This document shows, piece by piece, positions 1-6,614 of a stretch of DNA of 39,232 nt. The DNA is from a virus. Below the pieces are notes generated by a model. That model did not search any database. It had not been told where the DNA came from and saw nothing but the letters and a program-made list of their open reading frames with translations. Within the stretch, counting starts at the first letter, position 1. Every line of letters begins with the position of its first letter. Location: the IMG/VR virus record IMGVR_UViG_3300007735_000710, positions 1 to 39,232 of that record; one strand, 5' to 3'. A program made the position numbers and the translations under genes.

Positions 1-41
1 ACGGGCAAAGTTAAAAAAAAACGGCAAGGCAAGGGCAGACC

Positions 42-58
42 GTTCTAGAGTCTAGAAC
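42..58 (-). promoter_or_regulatory. Palindromic element copy 1 (GTTCTAGAGTCTAGAAC)
   Basis: A perfect inverted repeat with a single central base; the symmetry extends to 19 bp (41-59). The 17-mer is identical to the copy at 38100-38116. If the window is joined end to end, it lies 59 bases upstream of the start codon of the 225-residue early gene at 38537-39214, with that gene's ribosome binding site in between. This matches the usual position of the family, just upstream of genes. Function is inferred: operator or phage promoter. Confidence 0.75.
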
Positions 59-225
59 GCTCCACCATTCGCGCACCATGGTTTACGCATTCGGATTCAC
101 GCATGGCGATTCACGAAGTTTACTTCGCATGATGACCGCGAGCGCGACCGCAGGCCCACCCACGGGGGGTAGCCAGCGTCGAAAACTTAATTAAACCCTT
201 TCAGATTTTTTTGCCAAAACTATCG

Positions 226-302
226 GACCCTCCAAAGGGAGACTCGAACTCCCACACCCGAGTAGACCCGGGATGCTAACCCATTACATCATTCAGAGGG
301 CC
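226..302 (-). tRNA. tRNA-like element, anticodon uncertain
   Basis: On the minus strand a T arm is clear: stem GGGAG/CTCCC with loop TTCGAGT. The acceptor arms pair as CTCTGAA with TTTGGAG, and pairing continues outward to about 11 bp including G-T pairs (GGCC with GGTC). A D arm fits as ATGT, loop AATGGGTTA, GCAT. The anticodon region is short: only 19 bases separate the D and T stems, against about 22-23 in ordinary tRNAs. The stem CCCG/CGGG leaves an 8-base loop GGTCTACT, so the anticodon cannot be read with confidence (UCU or CUA are possible). No CCA is encoded. It may be a degenerate or unusual phage tRNA, or a fragment of a host tRNA gene. Confidence 0.45.
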
Positions 303-336
303 GACAATGGTCTGGGATCGATCCGTAGGGTTCCCC

Positions 337-669
337 CTAGGCTCCGTCCTCACCAGCCCATTCGGATCGATCCTGAGGCATCCTAGGGGCCTCTGGGAAG
401 ATCCGGTGCATGAGGTCGGGGTTAGCCAACATGATCTGGCTAAGGGCGACCTCCAAAGTCCTGATGCATGATTCCGATAATCGTAGTCCATGTACTTCAG
501 AGATCATCTCAAGTACTTCATGCAGGATGGTACTAGAGAGTAATGAACCTGTTAGTTGATCTGATATCTCAATCCTGAGTTCTGGACTAAAGTGAAAGAT
601 CCCAAGTTCATCCTTGGGCATCTTAGTGAATACCACAGGGATCTTATAGGGAGCCCAGTTGATATCCAT
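337..669 (-). CDS. Small metalloprotease-like protein (HExxE)
   Basis: A 110-residue protein with a good ribosome binding site (AGGAG, 6 bases, ATG). Residues 48-64 read ILHEVLEMISEVHGLRL, which resembles the zinc-binding helix of small phage metallopeptidase-like proteins (HExxH type). The second histidine is replaced by glutamate (H50, E51, E54), so metal binding or catalysis may be changed or lost. It is the last gene of the rightmost-to-leftmost transcript, directly after the HNH gene, whose TAG stop is followed at once by this gene's AGGAG. No lysis domain is visible. A role in host take-over or virion processing is possible but unproven. Confidence 0.6.
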   Translation of the reverse strand: MDINWAPYKIPVVFTKMPKDELGIFHFSPELRIEISDQLTGSLLSSTILHEVLEMISEVHGLRLSESCIRTLEVALSQIMLANPDLMHRIFPEAPRMPQDRSEWAGEDGA

Positions 670-678
670 AGATTACTC

Positions 679-900
679 CTAGTGCTTGGCTCGGTTTACA
701 GACCTGTGCACAATACGGAGGTTAGACATCCGGTTGTCTCGGGGATTGCCGTTCTTGTGGTCAATGTCCATGTTGGAATGCTTCTTGACCTTGCCGTCCC
801 TAAGAGCCTTACGACGAACCTTGTTACGAGAAGCACGGTCCTTCTTGTACTTCTCAGTACCGTGATACTTCTCGTATTCTTCTTTGTAGTCTCGGGACAT
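679..900 (-). CDS. Small HNH-type endonuclease-like protein
   Basis: A 73-residue, very basic protein. The C-terminal half contains DIDHKNGNPRDNRMSNLR (residues 45-62), which fits the second part of the HNH fold: the central D-H pair, then DNR..NLR and a final N-R at 69-70. The N-terminal third is rich in K, R, Y and E. Its ATG overlaps the stop of the preceding 43-residue gene (TAATG), so the two are translationally coupled. HNH proteins close to terminase genes are common in tailed phages and often assist DNA packaging. A free-standing homing role is the alternative. Confidence 0.7.
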   Translation of the reverse strand: MSRDYKEEYEKYHGTEKYKKDRASRNKVRRKALRDGKVKKHSNMDIDHKNGNPRDNRMSNLRIVHRSVNRAKH

Positions 901-1031
901 TACTTGCCCTTCTTGGCAATCTTCATCAGGCCCTTCTTCTGAAGAACCGAAGTGGCAATGGCATAAGCCTTGGACTCCGCCATACCCTGCTTCTTCATTG
1001 AAGACACCATCTTTTCCAGTTTCTTAGGCAT
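900..1031 (-). CDS. Small basic phage protein, 43 residues
   Basis: An ORF of 43 codons on the minus strand: it begins MPKKLEKMVSSMKKQGMAES and ends GLMKIAKKGK. A ribosome binding site AAGGA lies 6 bases before the ATG. The stop TAA overlaps the ATG of the HNH gene. It is highly basic, with a middle segment SKAYAIATSVLQ that resembles the short phage proteins with a repeated K-rich, 'AYAIATAVLQ'-like core. Function is unknown. DNA or RNA binding would fit the charge. Confidence 0.7.
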   Translation of the reverse strand: MPKKLEKMVSSMKKQGMAESKAYAIATSVLQKKGLMKIAKKGK

Positions 1032-1075
1032 TTTGAATCCTTTTTACTATAGAAAGAAATAAGTGTAGCAGTTTC

Positions 1076-1315
1076 TTACCAAGCCCTGCACGACCAGTAC
1101 CGAGCCTTGGTCTTGGGACCGGGATTGTCGCAGTTATGGCGAGCCCGGAAGTTCTTACGACGGCCCGGGATGTGCTTCTTGATCTTCATGTTGGGGTCGC
1201 CAAAACGAACGATCTTGGTTTTATCCCCGTCCTTCACACAGACAGCCGACTTCTTGGGGCCACCCGGGGTACGGAAGGGCTTATTCAGGGATCGATTCTT
1301 ACAGGGACTAGCCAT
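1076..1315 (-). CDS. Conserved small basic phage protein, 79 residues
   Basis: The product runs from MASPCKNRSLNKPFRTPGG to the C-terminal KTKARYWSCRAW. The core 'KPFRTPGGPKK...VKFGDPNM...RRKNFRARHNCDNPGPKTKARYWSC' pattern is one I recognise as a widespread small phage protein family of unknown function, usually encoded near structural or packaging genes. Cysteines lie in the motif HNCDNP and near the C-terminus (WSC). The start at 1315 is chosen because its ATG overlaps the stop of the upstream gene (TAATG). An in-frame extension to 1354 would run into that gene. Confidence 0.75.
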   Translation of the reverse strand: MASPCKNRSLNKPFRTPGGPKKSAVCVKDGDKTKIVRFGDPNMKIKKHIPGRRKNFRARHNCDNPGPKTKARYWSCRAW

Positions 1316-1497
1316 TATCGCCTCATTACTTCTAGGACTTCTGGGGGAACGCAATCCTTAAGTTCTCGCATGGCCTTAGCCAAATCACGAGACTCGTGCA
1401 GGTGGTTCTTGCTCCTTAGATGGTCTTCATAACACACAAGAGCGGAGCAGGCTGCAACAAGAAGATTGTTGGTCCATTCATCCAGTTCTACATCCAT
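1315..1497 (-). CDS. Small acidic protein of unknown function, 60 residues
   Basis: The 60-residue product begins MDVELDEWTNNLLVAACSAL and ends PPEVLEVMRR. It is probably alpha-helical, with a hydrophobic patch LLVAACSALVCYE at residues 12-24 that is too short and polar for a sure membrane span. Its start lies inside the last codons of the large terminase gene in another frame, and its stop overlaps the next start (TAATG). This tight packing supports it as a real gene of the packaging operon. I do not recognise a family. Confidence 0.6.
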   Translation of the reverse strand: MDVELDEWTNNLLVAACSALVCYEDHLRSKNHLHESRDLAKAMRELKDCVPPEVLEVMRR

Positions 1498-3137
1498 GTG
1501 TTTCCCCTAGGCTTTCGACCAATTGCATGTTGCATAAACCGCTCCAACTCAGCATCCAACAAGTCTGCCTTGCGGTTTGCCATTTTTCGATTTGCGTCCT
1601 GAGCCATTCGTTCGGCCCAGAAAGCCACAGCCATAGCCAAGACATCCAAACGGTCGTCGTAGGCCAAGGCTCCCTTGGTGCGGGTAATACGGCTCATCTG
1701 CCACATCAGACTGTACTGGAGAGCCTTCTCACTAGCGTACTGCTTAGTGGACTCGTAGTCATCCCGAATAACGCCAATGTCAAAGACCAGTCGATGCTGG
1801 TTCATAACAGGCTCTAGGGTGTCTACAATCCGACGTTCTTTCTGGATGTTGTGACGAACCTCTTCCACCGTGCAGGGATAGGTCTTCATCAGATACGGCT
1901 TCAACAGTTCTGTGAACATGCCATCGCCAAAGTTCGACTCAACGATGATCTGGTTGACTGAATTAAACTTGGCAATGTTTACCAGTTTGTTCATGGTGTC
2001 TTCGGCATACCCGCCCTTAAGACCACCGGCAGCCACCACATACAGGAAGCCATTCAGCATCTTCACGACCGCATAGGCAGTCTCGTTATCGCCCCGACCC
2101 GAGGGGTCAATAGCCATAATGCCGCCTTCATAGGGAATCCACTTACCCTGAATGTCCATGGGCCCGTAGTAACGGTCGCCGTTGAAGCCAACACAGGGCA
2201 GTTCTTTGACGATATTGTTGATGTTTGCTGCCCAAATAGGCTTCTCGGGGGCGTTTTCTGGGTTCAAACCAAACACCAACAGGTCGGCCAACTTGAGTGG
2301 ATACCTATCTGCGTCACTCAGGGTGCTGTCCAGCATGAACTGAAGGGCAAACCCGGTACGGCCATAGGAGGCTTCTCGCTCCATCAGGTCCAAAGCGTTA
2401 AAACGCCTAGGATCGGTTGGGTCGCCTTCCTTGCCTTCAGCCAACATGGGGGCCAACTTGGTTCCAAAAGCCACCTTGAGGCGGCTATCCGGGAACCTAG
2501 CGGGCCAAATACGAGTGTCATACCCCTTTTCGTGGAAGCCGTGGTAGATCGACTGCTCCGTCTGCGGCGTACCTAGATAGATCACCTCCCCTCCGGGCTT
2601 GAGGACTGCTTCAAACTCGGCAACAGCGGATTGCAACTTCTCACGCATCAGGAATGTGGCAGAGTTGTTCAAACTTTCCACATCGTCTGCAATAATCAGG
2701 TCTGCACGGCTACCAGTAATCTGGCTTGTGATACCCTTAGACACCACACTAGGAGCCTGAGAGGCCGGAGCAGGGCCCACATCAAAGGCAATCTTGGAGT
2801 TGCGCTGATCTTCCCGGGGCTTAAGGTGCTGACAGATCGGGATTTCGTTAATCAGACGCAGAGTAAAGGTGCTGAAGTCATCTGCTCGCTGCTTAGAAGC
2901 GGAGACAACCAGCACATTCAACTTTGGGTCGTGGAGGAGTCGGAAGACGACATACGCGCTTGTAAGCCAACTCTTTCCGACCCCTCGGAAGGCTTGAACC
3001 ACTCGTCGGCGTGGGCCCTTCTGGAGATATTGAGCAATGTCCAACTGGATGGGAGTCGGCTCAGGCAACCCAAGATGATCCCACGCCAAATAGACAAAGT
3101 TTCTGAAGTCTTTAAGTTTTCGTTCGAGTTCACTCAC
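1488..3137 (-). CDS. terL: Terminase large subunit (T7 gp19-like)
   Basis: A 549-residue DNA-packaging motor. The ATPase domain has a Walker A at 49-56 (AFRGVGKS) and a Walker B at 147-154 (LIIADDVE). The nuclease domain has an aspartate motif AIDPSGRGDNET near residues 343-354, then VESNFGDG, and DDRLDVLAMA further on, as in T7-type terminases. It docks on the portal and cuts concatemers. Its start is a GTG at 3137 that follows GAGG and overlaps the small-subunit stop codon. It ends in TAG inside the next gene's start region. The length is close to that of T7 gp19. Confidence 0.95.
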   Translation of the reverse strand: MSELERKLKDFRNFVYLAWDHLGLPEPTPIQLDIAQYLQKGPRRRVVQAFRGVGKSWLTSAYVVFRLLHDPKLNVLVVSASKQRADDFSTFTLRLINEIPICQHLKPREDQRNSKIAFDVGPAPASQAPSVVSKGITSQITGSRADLIIADDVESLNNSATFLMREKLQSAVAEFEAVLKPGGEVIYLGTPQTEQSIYHGFHEKGYDTRIWPARFPDSRLKVAFGTKLAPMLAEGKEGDPTDPRRFNALDLMEREASYGRTGFALQFMLDSTLSDADRYPLKLADLLVFGLNPENAPEKPIWAANINNIVKELPCVGFNGDRYYGPMDIQGKWIPYEGGIMAIDPSGRGDNETAYAVVKMLNGFLYVVAAGGLKGGYAEDTMNKLVNIAKFNSVNQIIVESNFGDGMFTELLKPYLMKTYPCTVEEVRHNIQKERRIVDTLEPVMNQHRLVFDIGVIRDDYESTKQYASEKALQYSLMWQMSRITRTKGALAYDDRLDVLAMAVAFWAERMAQDANRKMANRKADLLDAELERFMQHAIGRKPRGNTWM

Positions 3138-3337
3138 GCGGCCTCTTCATCAAACGGCATGATCTTGGCAAGGTTAAGCATGGGTTGACTCACATCGGGG
3201 GCACAATCAATGCCGTTGTCCTTGAGAAACTGTCGAGCCACATTAAGATCAGTGGCCGTAGCCGTACCATCCTCAATCTTTTTCAGCAGTTCTGCCGCCA
3301 AAGCGTTGTGGATTTGCTCAAGGATCTTTTTGTTCAT
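3134..3337 (-). CDS. terS: Terminase small subunit (T7 gp18-like)
   Basis: A 67-residue protein, MNKKILEQIHNALAAELLKK at its N-terminus, with an acidic tail (MPFDEEAA). It is called from its position directly before terL and from a helix-rich sequence typical of short T7-type small terminase subunits, including the phrase DGTATATDLNVARQFLKDNG. The ATG at 3337 is preferred over the in-frame ATG at 3343: GAGGG lies 7 bases before it, and it overlaps the upstream stop (ATGA). It would recognise phage DNA for packaging. Confidence 0.85.
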   Translation of the reverse strand: MNKKILEQIHNALAAELLKKIEDGTATATDLNVARQFLKDNGIDCAPDVSQPMLNLAKIMPFDEEAA

Positions 3338-3633
3338 CCCCATACCCTCGTTGGATTGCTCGGCCCCGGCTCTAGGATCGGCAGTTCCGCCAGCACCTCC
3401 GGCGGCAGTTCTCCGCTCACCCGCAGATTCGCGTGGTAGCGGCTGTCCACGATTGGCGGGCCTTCGGGATTGTTTGGGTCAGGCCGCGAGACTGGGCCGA
3501 GCCAGCCGATGTCGAGGCGGGTTCCGTTGAAGTCCACCACTTCGCCGTCGATGCCTGTGACTTCGATACCTGCCGCAAGAAATGCGTTCTTCATCGCGGC
3601 TTCGGTGTTTGCGCGTAGGTAGTAGTCGATCAT
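3334..3633 (-). CDS. Hypothetical protein between second fibre and terminase, 99 residues
   Basis: A 99-residue protein beginning MIDYYLRANTEAAMKNAFLA. It has a beta-rich middle (EVTGIDGEVVDFNGTRLDIG) and a Pro-rich C-terminal part. Its start overlaps the stop of the fibre-like gene (ATGA) and its stop overlaps terS (ATGA), so it is translated with both. This kind of protein is often found next to phage fibre genes and may be a fibre-associated or tail accessory protein. I cannot assign a function. Confidence 0.65.
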   Translation of the reverse strand: MIDYYLRANTEAAMKNAFLAAGIEVTGIDGEVVDFNGTRLDIGWLGPVSRPDPNNPEGPPIVDSRYHANLRVSGELPPEVLAELPILEPGPSNPTRVWG

Positions 3634-5495
3634 TGTGTGGTCGCCTGATTCAGAGTGGGTTGAGGCAAGGCAACGGGCCAGTATTTGATTCTACGAATGT
3701 GCGCGTTCGCATAATTAGTTGCGGATCCAGATGATCCGATACCGAGACGCTGCAATGTATTTGTTGGGAACGCAACGGGGTTCGATGCGGATAGTGTTGC
3801 CCCGTTTCTCGAACGCAATCCAGAACCAGTTTGAATTGCATACCCCAATACCTGACGAGTTCCAAATGCAACACCCGAATCCATTGTCAATTCCGTATTT
3901 GTTGATGCCGAAATCTTGCTGTAAATCGTTGCGGTTGTCGTTCCAACATAGTAATACTCCACCCCGTGACCTCCTGCATTTTCACCAAGACGCATCAAGG
4001 CTGGAAAACCACTACTACTACGGATTTCTGCGTCTACCAGCAAAGTCATCGGGTTCGTTGAAACATACCAACTTGTGAAGTTTGCCCCCTGCATGGTGCA
4101 ATCATCCGCCGCCCGCTGCACGGTGCTGGAGCCGGTGGGGATGTACGACGATGCGCCGGAGCCTGCTTCGACTTGCGGGCCGAACATATAAAAACCAGTA
4201 CCGGCGGGAAGCGTATTGTATTCAGAACCATCGGCTAATGTGGTTGACATACATACGCTCAAGTATGCTGCGCCGGAACCCGTGCTCATGGTTCCCGATG
4301 TAATGCTGATTCGATACCAACCGTTTGGATATGCAACAATCGTCGGATTTGTGTAGTAACCATTTCCGGTCAATCCGGTCACCACAGTTCCCGTATCGAG
4401 GTCAAACAACAAATGCTTGTCTGGTGTAGCCGGAAGAAAACCAGCACCAGTTAGACGAAGTCCGACATATCTAGATCCGCTTGTTGCGGTCTTCTTGACC
4501 CACACGCTTCCCGTACGAACTCCACTTGTCTGTGGCGTCACTTGATTTCTGACGAATGTGTAGGTTTGACCGCTAGATGCCTTGACTACCTTGACGGAGT
4601 TGTTTGATCCATCCGGAGATGCTGTTTCGGTGTTATTGAATGTGGTCGTCAAACTATTTGCAACGCCATATTCATATTGGCCGCCAGTCATCGCGTTGCT
4701 ATATGGGAAAATGTTGACAACGCTGCCCTCAATCAGCAGCCCGCGAGGAGCGAGCGTGGTCGGGTTGTAGTCGAAGCGTGGCGTATCAAGTTTTGATGCG
4801 GAGGTACTAGTGTTTCCAACAACGGGCGCGGGAAGCGTTCCACTGTAAAACTGCATTCTTGGATTTTTGAAGGTCGCAGTTCCCGATGTCGTGTTATTCA
4901 TACCAATACCAAAGTAAACATTTGTGTTTGCTGCTGAATCAAACACGAGCGAAATTGTAACTGGAGTGTCTAGCGGAACCGTTCCCGAGGTATACAGCGT
5001 CGAGTCGATATACCACTGCTTGTTCGTTGCAGACCCTTCCTGAATGAGGTCGGAAGGATTCAAAGATCCAGCAGTAATAAACACATCCACCGAGGCAATC
5101 ATTTTTCGACCACTGGTTCCTGTAGTTGAGGATGTACGCGAAATTCCTCGCCTACCCGAAATTGCATCTATGGTCACTTCCCCCGTGTCTTCGTCAAAAA
5201 GAATACTACCCCCGCCGGTATTGAAAGCAAAGCCCCAACCTTGAGATGGAGTTGTGTCTAGACCAGTAAACTGCGTGTTCAAATACAGTTCGTGGGCTGC
5301 ATACTTCACCAACCCGCTGAAGTTGATGAAGGTCGCCGGACTGGATCGGCTGAAAGTAAACCGCGAATCGAGGCTGCTCATCGTGGTGAAGTCGAGAGAC
5401 AGCGTGGAGCCGTCGTCCAAACCCCCCATCAATGGGATAAGCCGGTTTCTATTTTTGTTTCTGTTTCGAGTTGAAACAAACTTGTTAATAGCCAT
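3630..5495 (-). CDS. Second tail fibre/spike-like protein with lectin-like domains
   Basis: A 621-residue beta-rich protein, Ser/Thr/Gly rich. Residues near 30-60 read LSLDFTTMSSLDSRFTFSRSSPATF, the N-terminal pattern seen in many phage receptor-binding proteins. The middle part (about 260-460) looks like a carbohydrate-binding jelly roll (SVWVKKTATSGSRYVGLRL, then FDLDTGTVV and WYRISI). The C-terminal part (about 470-600) looks like a concanavalin/laminin-G fold. It lies downstream of the T7-type fibre and the collar protein, so it is probably a second adhesin. The start at 5495 has no strong ribosome binding site. Confidence 0.75.
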   Translation of the reverse strand: MAINKFVSTRNRNKNRNRLIPLMGGLDDGSTLSLDFTTMSSLDSRFTFSRSSPATFINFSGLVKYAAHELYLNTQFTGLDTTPSQGWGFAFNTGGGSILFDEDTGEVTIDAISGRRGISRTSSTTGTSGRKMIASVDVFITAGSLNPSDLIQEGSATNKQWYIDSTLYTSGTVPLDTPVTISLVFDSAANTNVYFGIGMNNTTSGTATFKNPRMQFYSGTLPAPVVGNTSTSASKLDTPRFDYNPTTLAPRGLLIEGSVVNIFPYSNAMTGGQYEYGVANSLTTTFNNTETASPDGSNNSVKVVKASSGQTYTFVRNQVTPQTSGVRTGSVWVKKTATSGSRYVGLRLTGAGFLPATPDKHLLFDLDTGTVVTGLTGNGYYTNPTIVAYPNGWYRISITSGTMSTGSGAAYLSVCMSTTLADGSEYNTLPAGTGFYMFGPQVEAGSGASSYIPTGSSTVQRAADDCTMQGANFTSWYVSTNPMTLLVDAEIRSSSGFPALMRLGENAGGHGVEYYYVGTTTATIYSKISASTNTELTMDSGVAFGTRQVLGYAIQTGSGLRSRNGATLSASNPVAFPTNTLQRLGIGSSGSATNYANAHIRRIKYWPVALPQPTLNQATTQ

Positions 5496-5503
5496 ATATT
5501 GAT

Positions 5504-5842
5504 TTACTCAATAACCCAAGCATTAAGCGTCAAACCAGAACCGTTGAGAACTTGAATACGAACTGCTGGAGCCAGCGGCACAACACGACACCAAGAATTA
5601 AGAGTGCCATTGATATACGTTGGATCGCTGGGCTTCATAATCTCAATATCAAACCACGTCGTACCACCATCCAAAGAACCCTGAAGATAAACCGTAACCG
5701 TGCTTCCTGCCGCCAAACGCGAACCGCTGTGAGTCACAGCAATCGTACCATAACGATCAGGATGAAAGTCAGGCAGGGAGGTTGGCGAGGTATAAGGAGT
5801 AGACGTAATTGCGACGTTCTCAACAAGACGGATGGTAGCCAT
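5504..5842 (-). CDS. Small probable virion protein, 112 residues
   Basis: The product begins MATIRLVENVAITSTPYTSP and is beta-rich, with VTVYLQGSLDGGTTWFDIEI resembling small phage decoration or fibre-associated proteins. The start at 5842 is chosen because AGGA lies 6 bases upstream; a longer in-frame ORF to 5914 would overlap the upstream gene without a ribosome binding site. It sits among fibre genes. A structural role is inferred from that position and composition only. Confidence 0.7.
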   Translation of the reverse strand: MATIRLVENVAITSTPYTSPTSLPDFHPDRYGTIAVTHSGSRLAAGSTVTVYLQGSLDGGTTWFDIEIMKPSDPTYINGTLNSWCRVVPLAPAVRIQVLNGSGLTLNAWVIE

Positions 5843-5849
5843 AAGATTC

Positions 5850-6062
5850 CTAGTTAAAGAGTTTGAAAATGTAATTAAAGCCCATAGATACGGCTGCGCC
5901 AACGGTGGCAGCAAGCCCCATGGAGAACGATCTGATGTGTTCTAGATCCCTAAGCCGCTCTTCGTGGTTTTTGATCTGTTCAGCCTGCATATGTTGCATC
6001 TGAATCAATGCATCCACCTTGCCCTCAAGTCGGCCCAAGGTCAAGAACAACTCGTCGTTCAT
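5850..6062 (-). CDS. Coiled-coil plus C-terminal membrane protein, holin-like (gp17.5 position)
   Basis: A 70-residue protein. Residues 8-44 form a probable coiled coil (LGRLEGKVDALIQMQHMQAE), followed by one membrane segment at about 45-66 (SFSMGLAATVGAAVSMGFNY) and a short tail. This layout is like XhlA/haemolysin-type small phage proteins and T7 class II holins. Its place after the fibre genes corresponds to T7 gene 17.5, the holin. It is co-translated with the collar gene (ATGA overlap). Holin is the best guess, but the small membrane protein at 22073-22252 competes for that role. Confidence 0.65.
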   Translation of the reverse strand: MNDELFLTLGRLEGKVDALIQMQHMQAEQIKNHEERLRDLEHIRSFSMGLAATVGAAVSMGFNYIFKLFN

Positions 6063-6586
6063 GCGGCCACCACATTGACATTGGCCTTAATAATATAATT
6101 TAGTACCATAGTTGGCTGAAGGTTGCTACTTGAAGTTACCACGTTTGTTCCGCTACCACTCAAAGTAACGCTCTGGGTCGTAAGAGATTCATTTCCTCCA
6201 GAGCCACCCAAAGAGTTTGGGTTACCCCCAAGCACTCCCTGTGTCAATCTCGTGGCCCCGGTCCCGCCCATGTTATCTCGACCGGCGATCAAACGACCAC
6301 GAAGATCTGGAACGTTAAACGTGGTTGAGCCGTCTCCGACACCATACTGCTCACCAATTACGGCAAACAGTTCAGCGTAAACACTTCGGCTAATAGCCTG
6401 ACCATGACATGTCACCCACCCAGTAGGAATAGAACCCCCGGGGAAAGGGAGAATAACTCCAACAGGAAGGGTTCCATAGCCAGTATTCTGATATCCGGTT
6501 GAAGAACCGCCAGCCAACTCAGACAACTTATTAGACGTTTTAAGAAGTCCAGAAGTCATCAGAGGATCGATAAAATTAAGAGACAT
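6059..6586 (-). CDS. Tail collar-domain protein
   Basis: A 175-residue protein. Residues about 42-103 match the phage tail collar domain: PVGVILPFPGGSIPTGWVTC, then VYAELFAVIGEQYGVGDG and FNVPDLRGRLIAGRDNMGG. The C-terminal part is Gly/Ser rich and ends in a hydrophobic strand. Such proteins form distal fibre parts or receptor-binding tips. It has a good ribosome binding site (AAGGATC before ATG) and lies right after the main fibre gene. Confidence 0.9.
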   Translation of the reverse strand: MSLNFIDPLMTSGLLKTSNKLSELAGGSSTGYQNTGYGTLPVGVILPFPGGSIPTGWVTCHGQAISRSVYAELFAVIGEQYGVGDGSTTFNVPDLRGRLIAGRDNMGGTGATRLTQGVLGGNPNSLGGSGGNESLTTQSVTLSGSGTNVVTSSSNLQPTMVLNYIIKANVNVVAA

Positions 6587-6614
6587 AACTTGATCCTTTT
6601 TAGTAGGCGTTGAA

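Larger units (their letters stand above)
1..336. other. Non-coding left end: palindrome copy, short tandem units, tRNA-like element
   Basis: No gene is supported here. Positions 42-58 hold a copy of the TCTAGAGTCTAGA palindrome family. Positions 74-115 can be read as three consecutive 14-base units (74-87, 88-101, 102-115). The second and third agree at 11 of 14 positions and the first is more diverged. Positions 226-302 hold a tRNA-like structure on the minus strand. A weak host-type promoter could be read on the minus strand just after the tRNA-like element (TTGGCA, 17 bases, TTAATT), but the -10 is poor. If the sequence is circular, this stretch is the leader of the first early gene (start at 39214). 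Confidence 0.6.

Noticed and set aside
226-302. tRNA-like element as an integrase attachment site
   Set aside because: Some T7-like phages carry an integrase and a tRNA-matching attP, but no integrase gene is present here.
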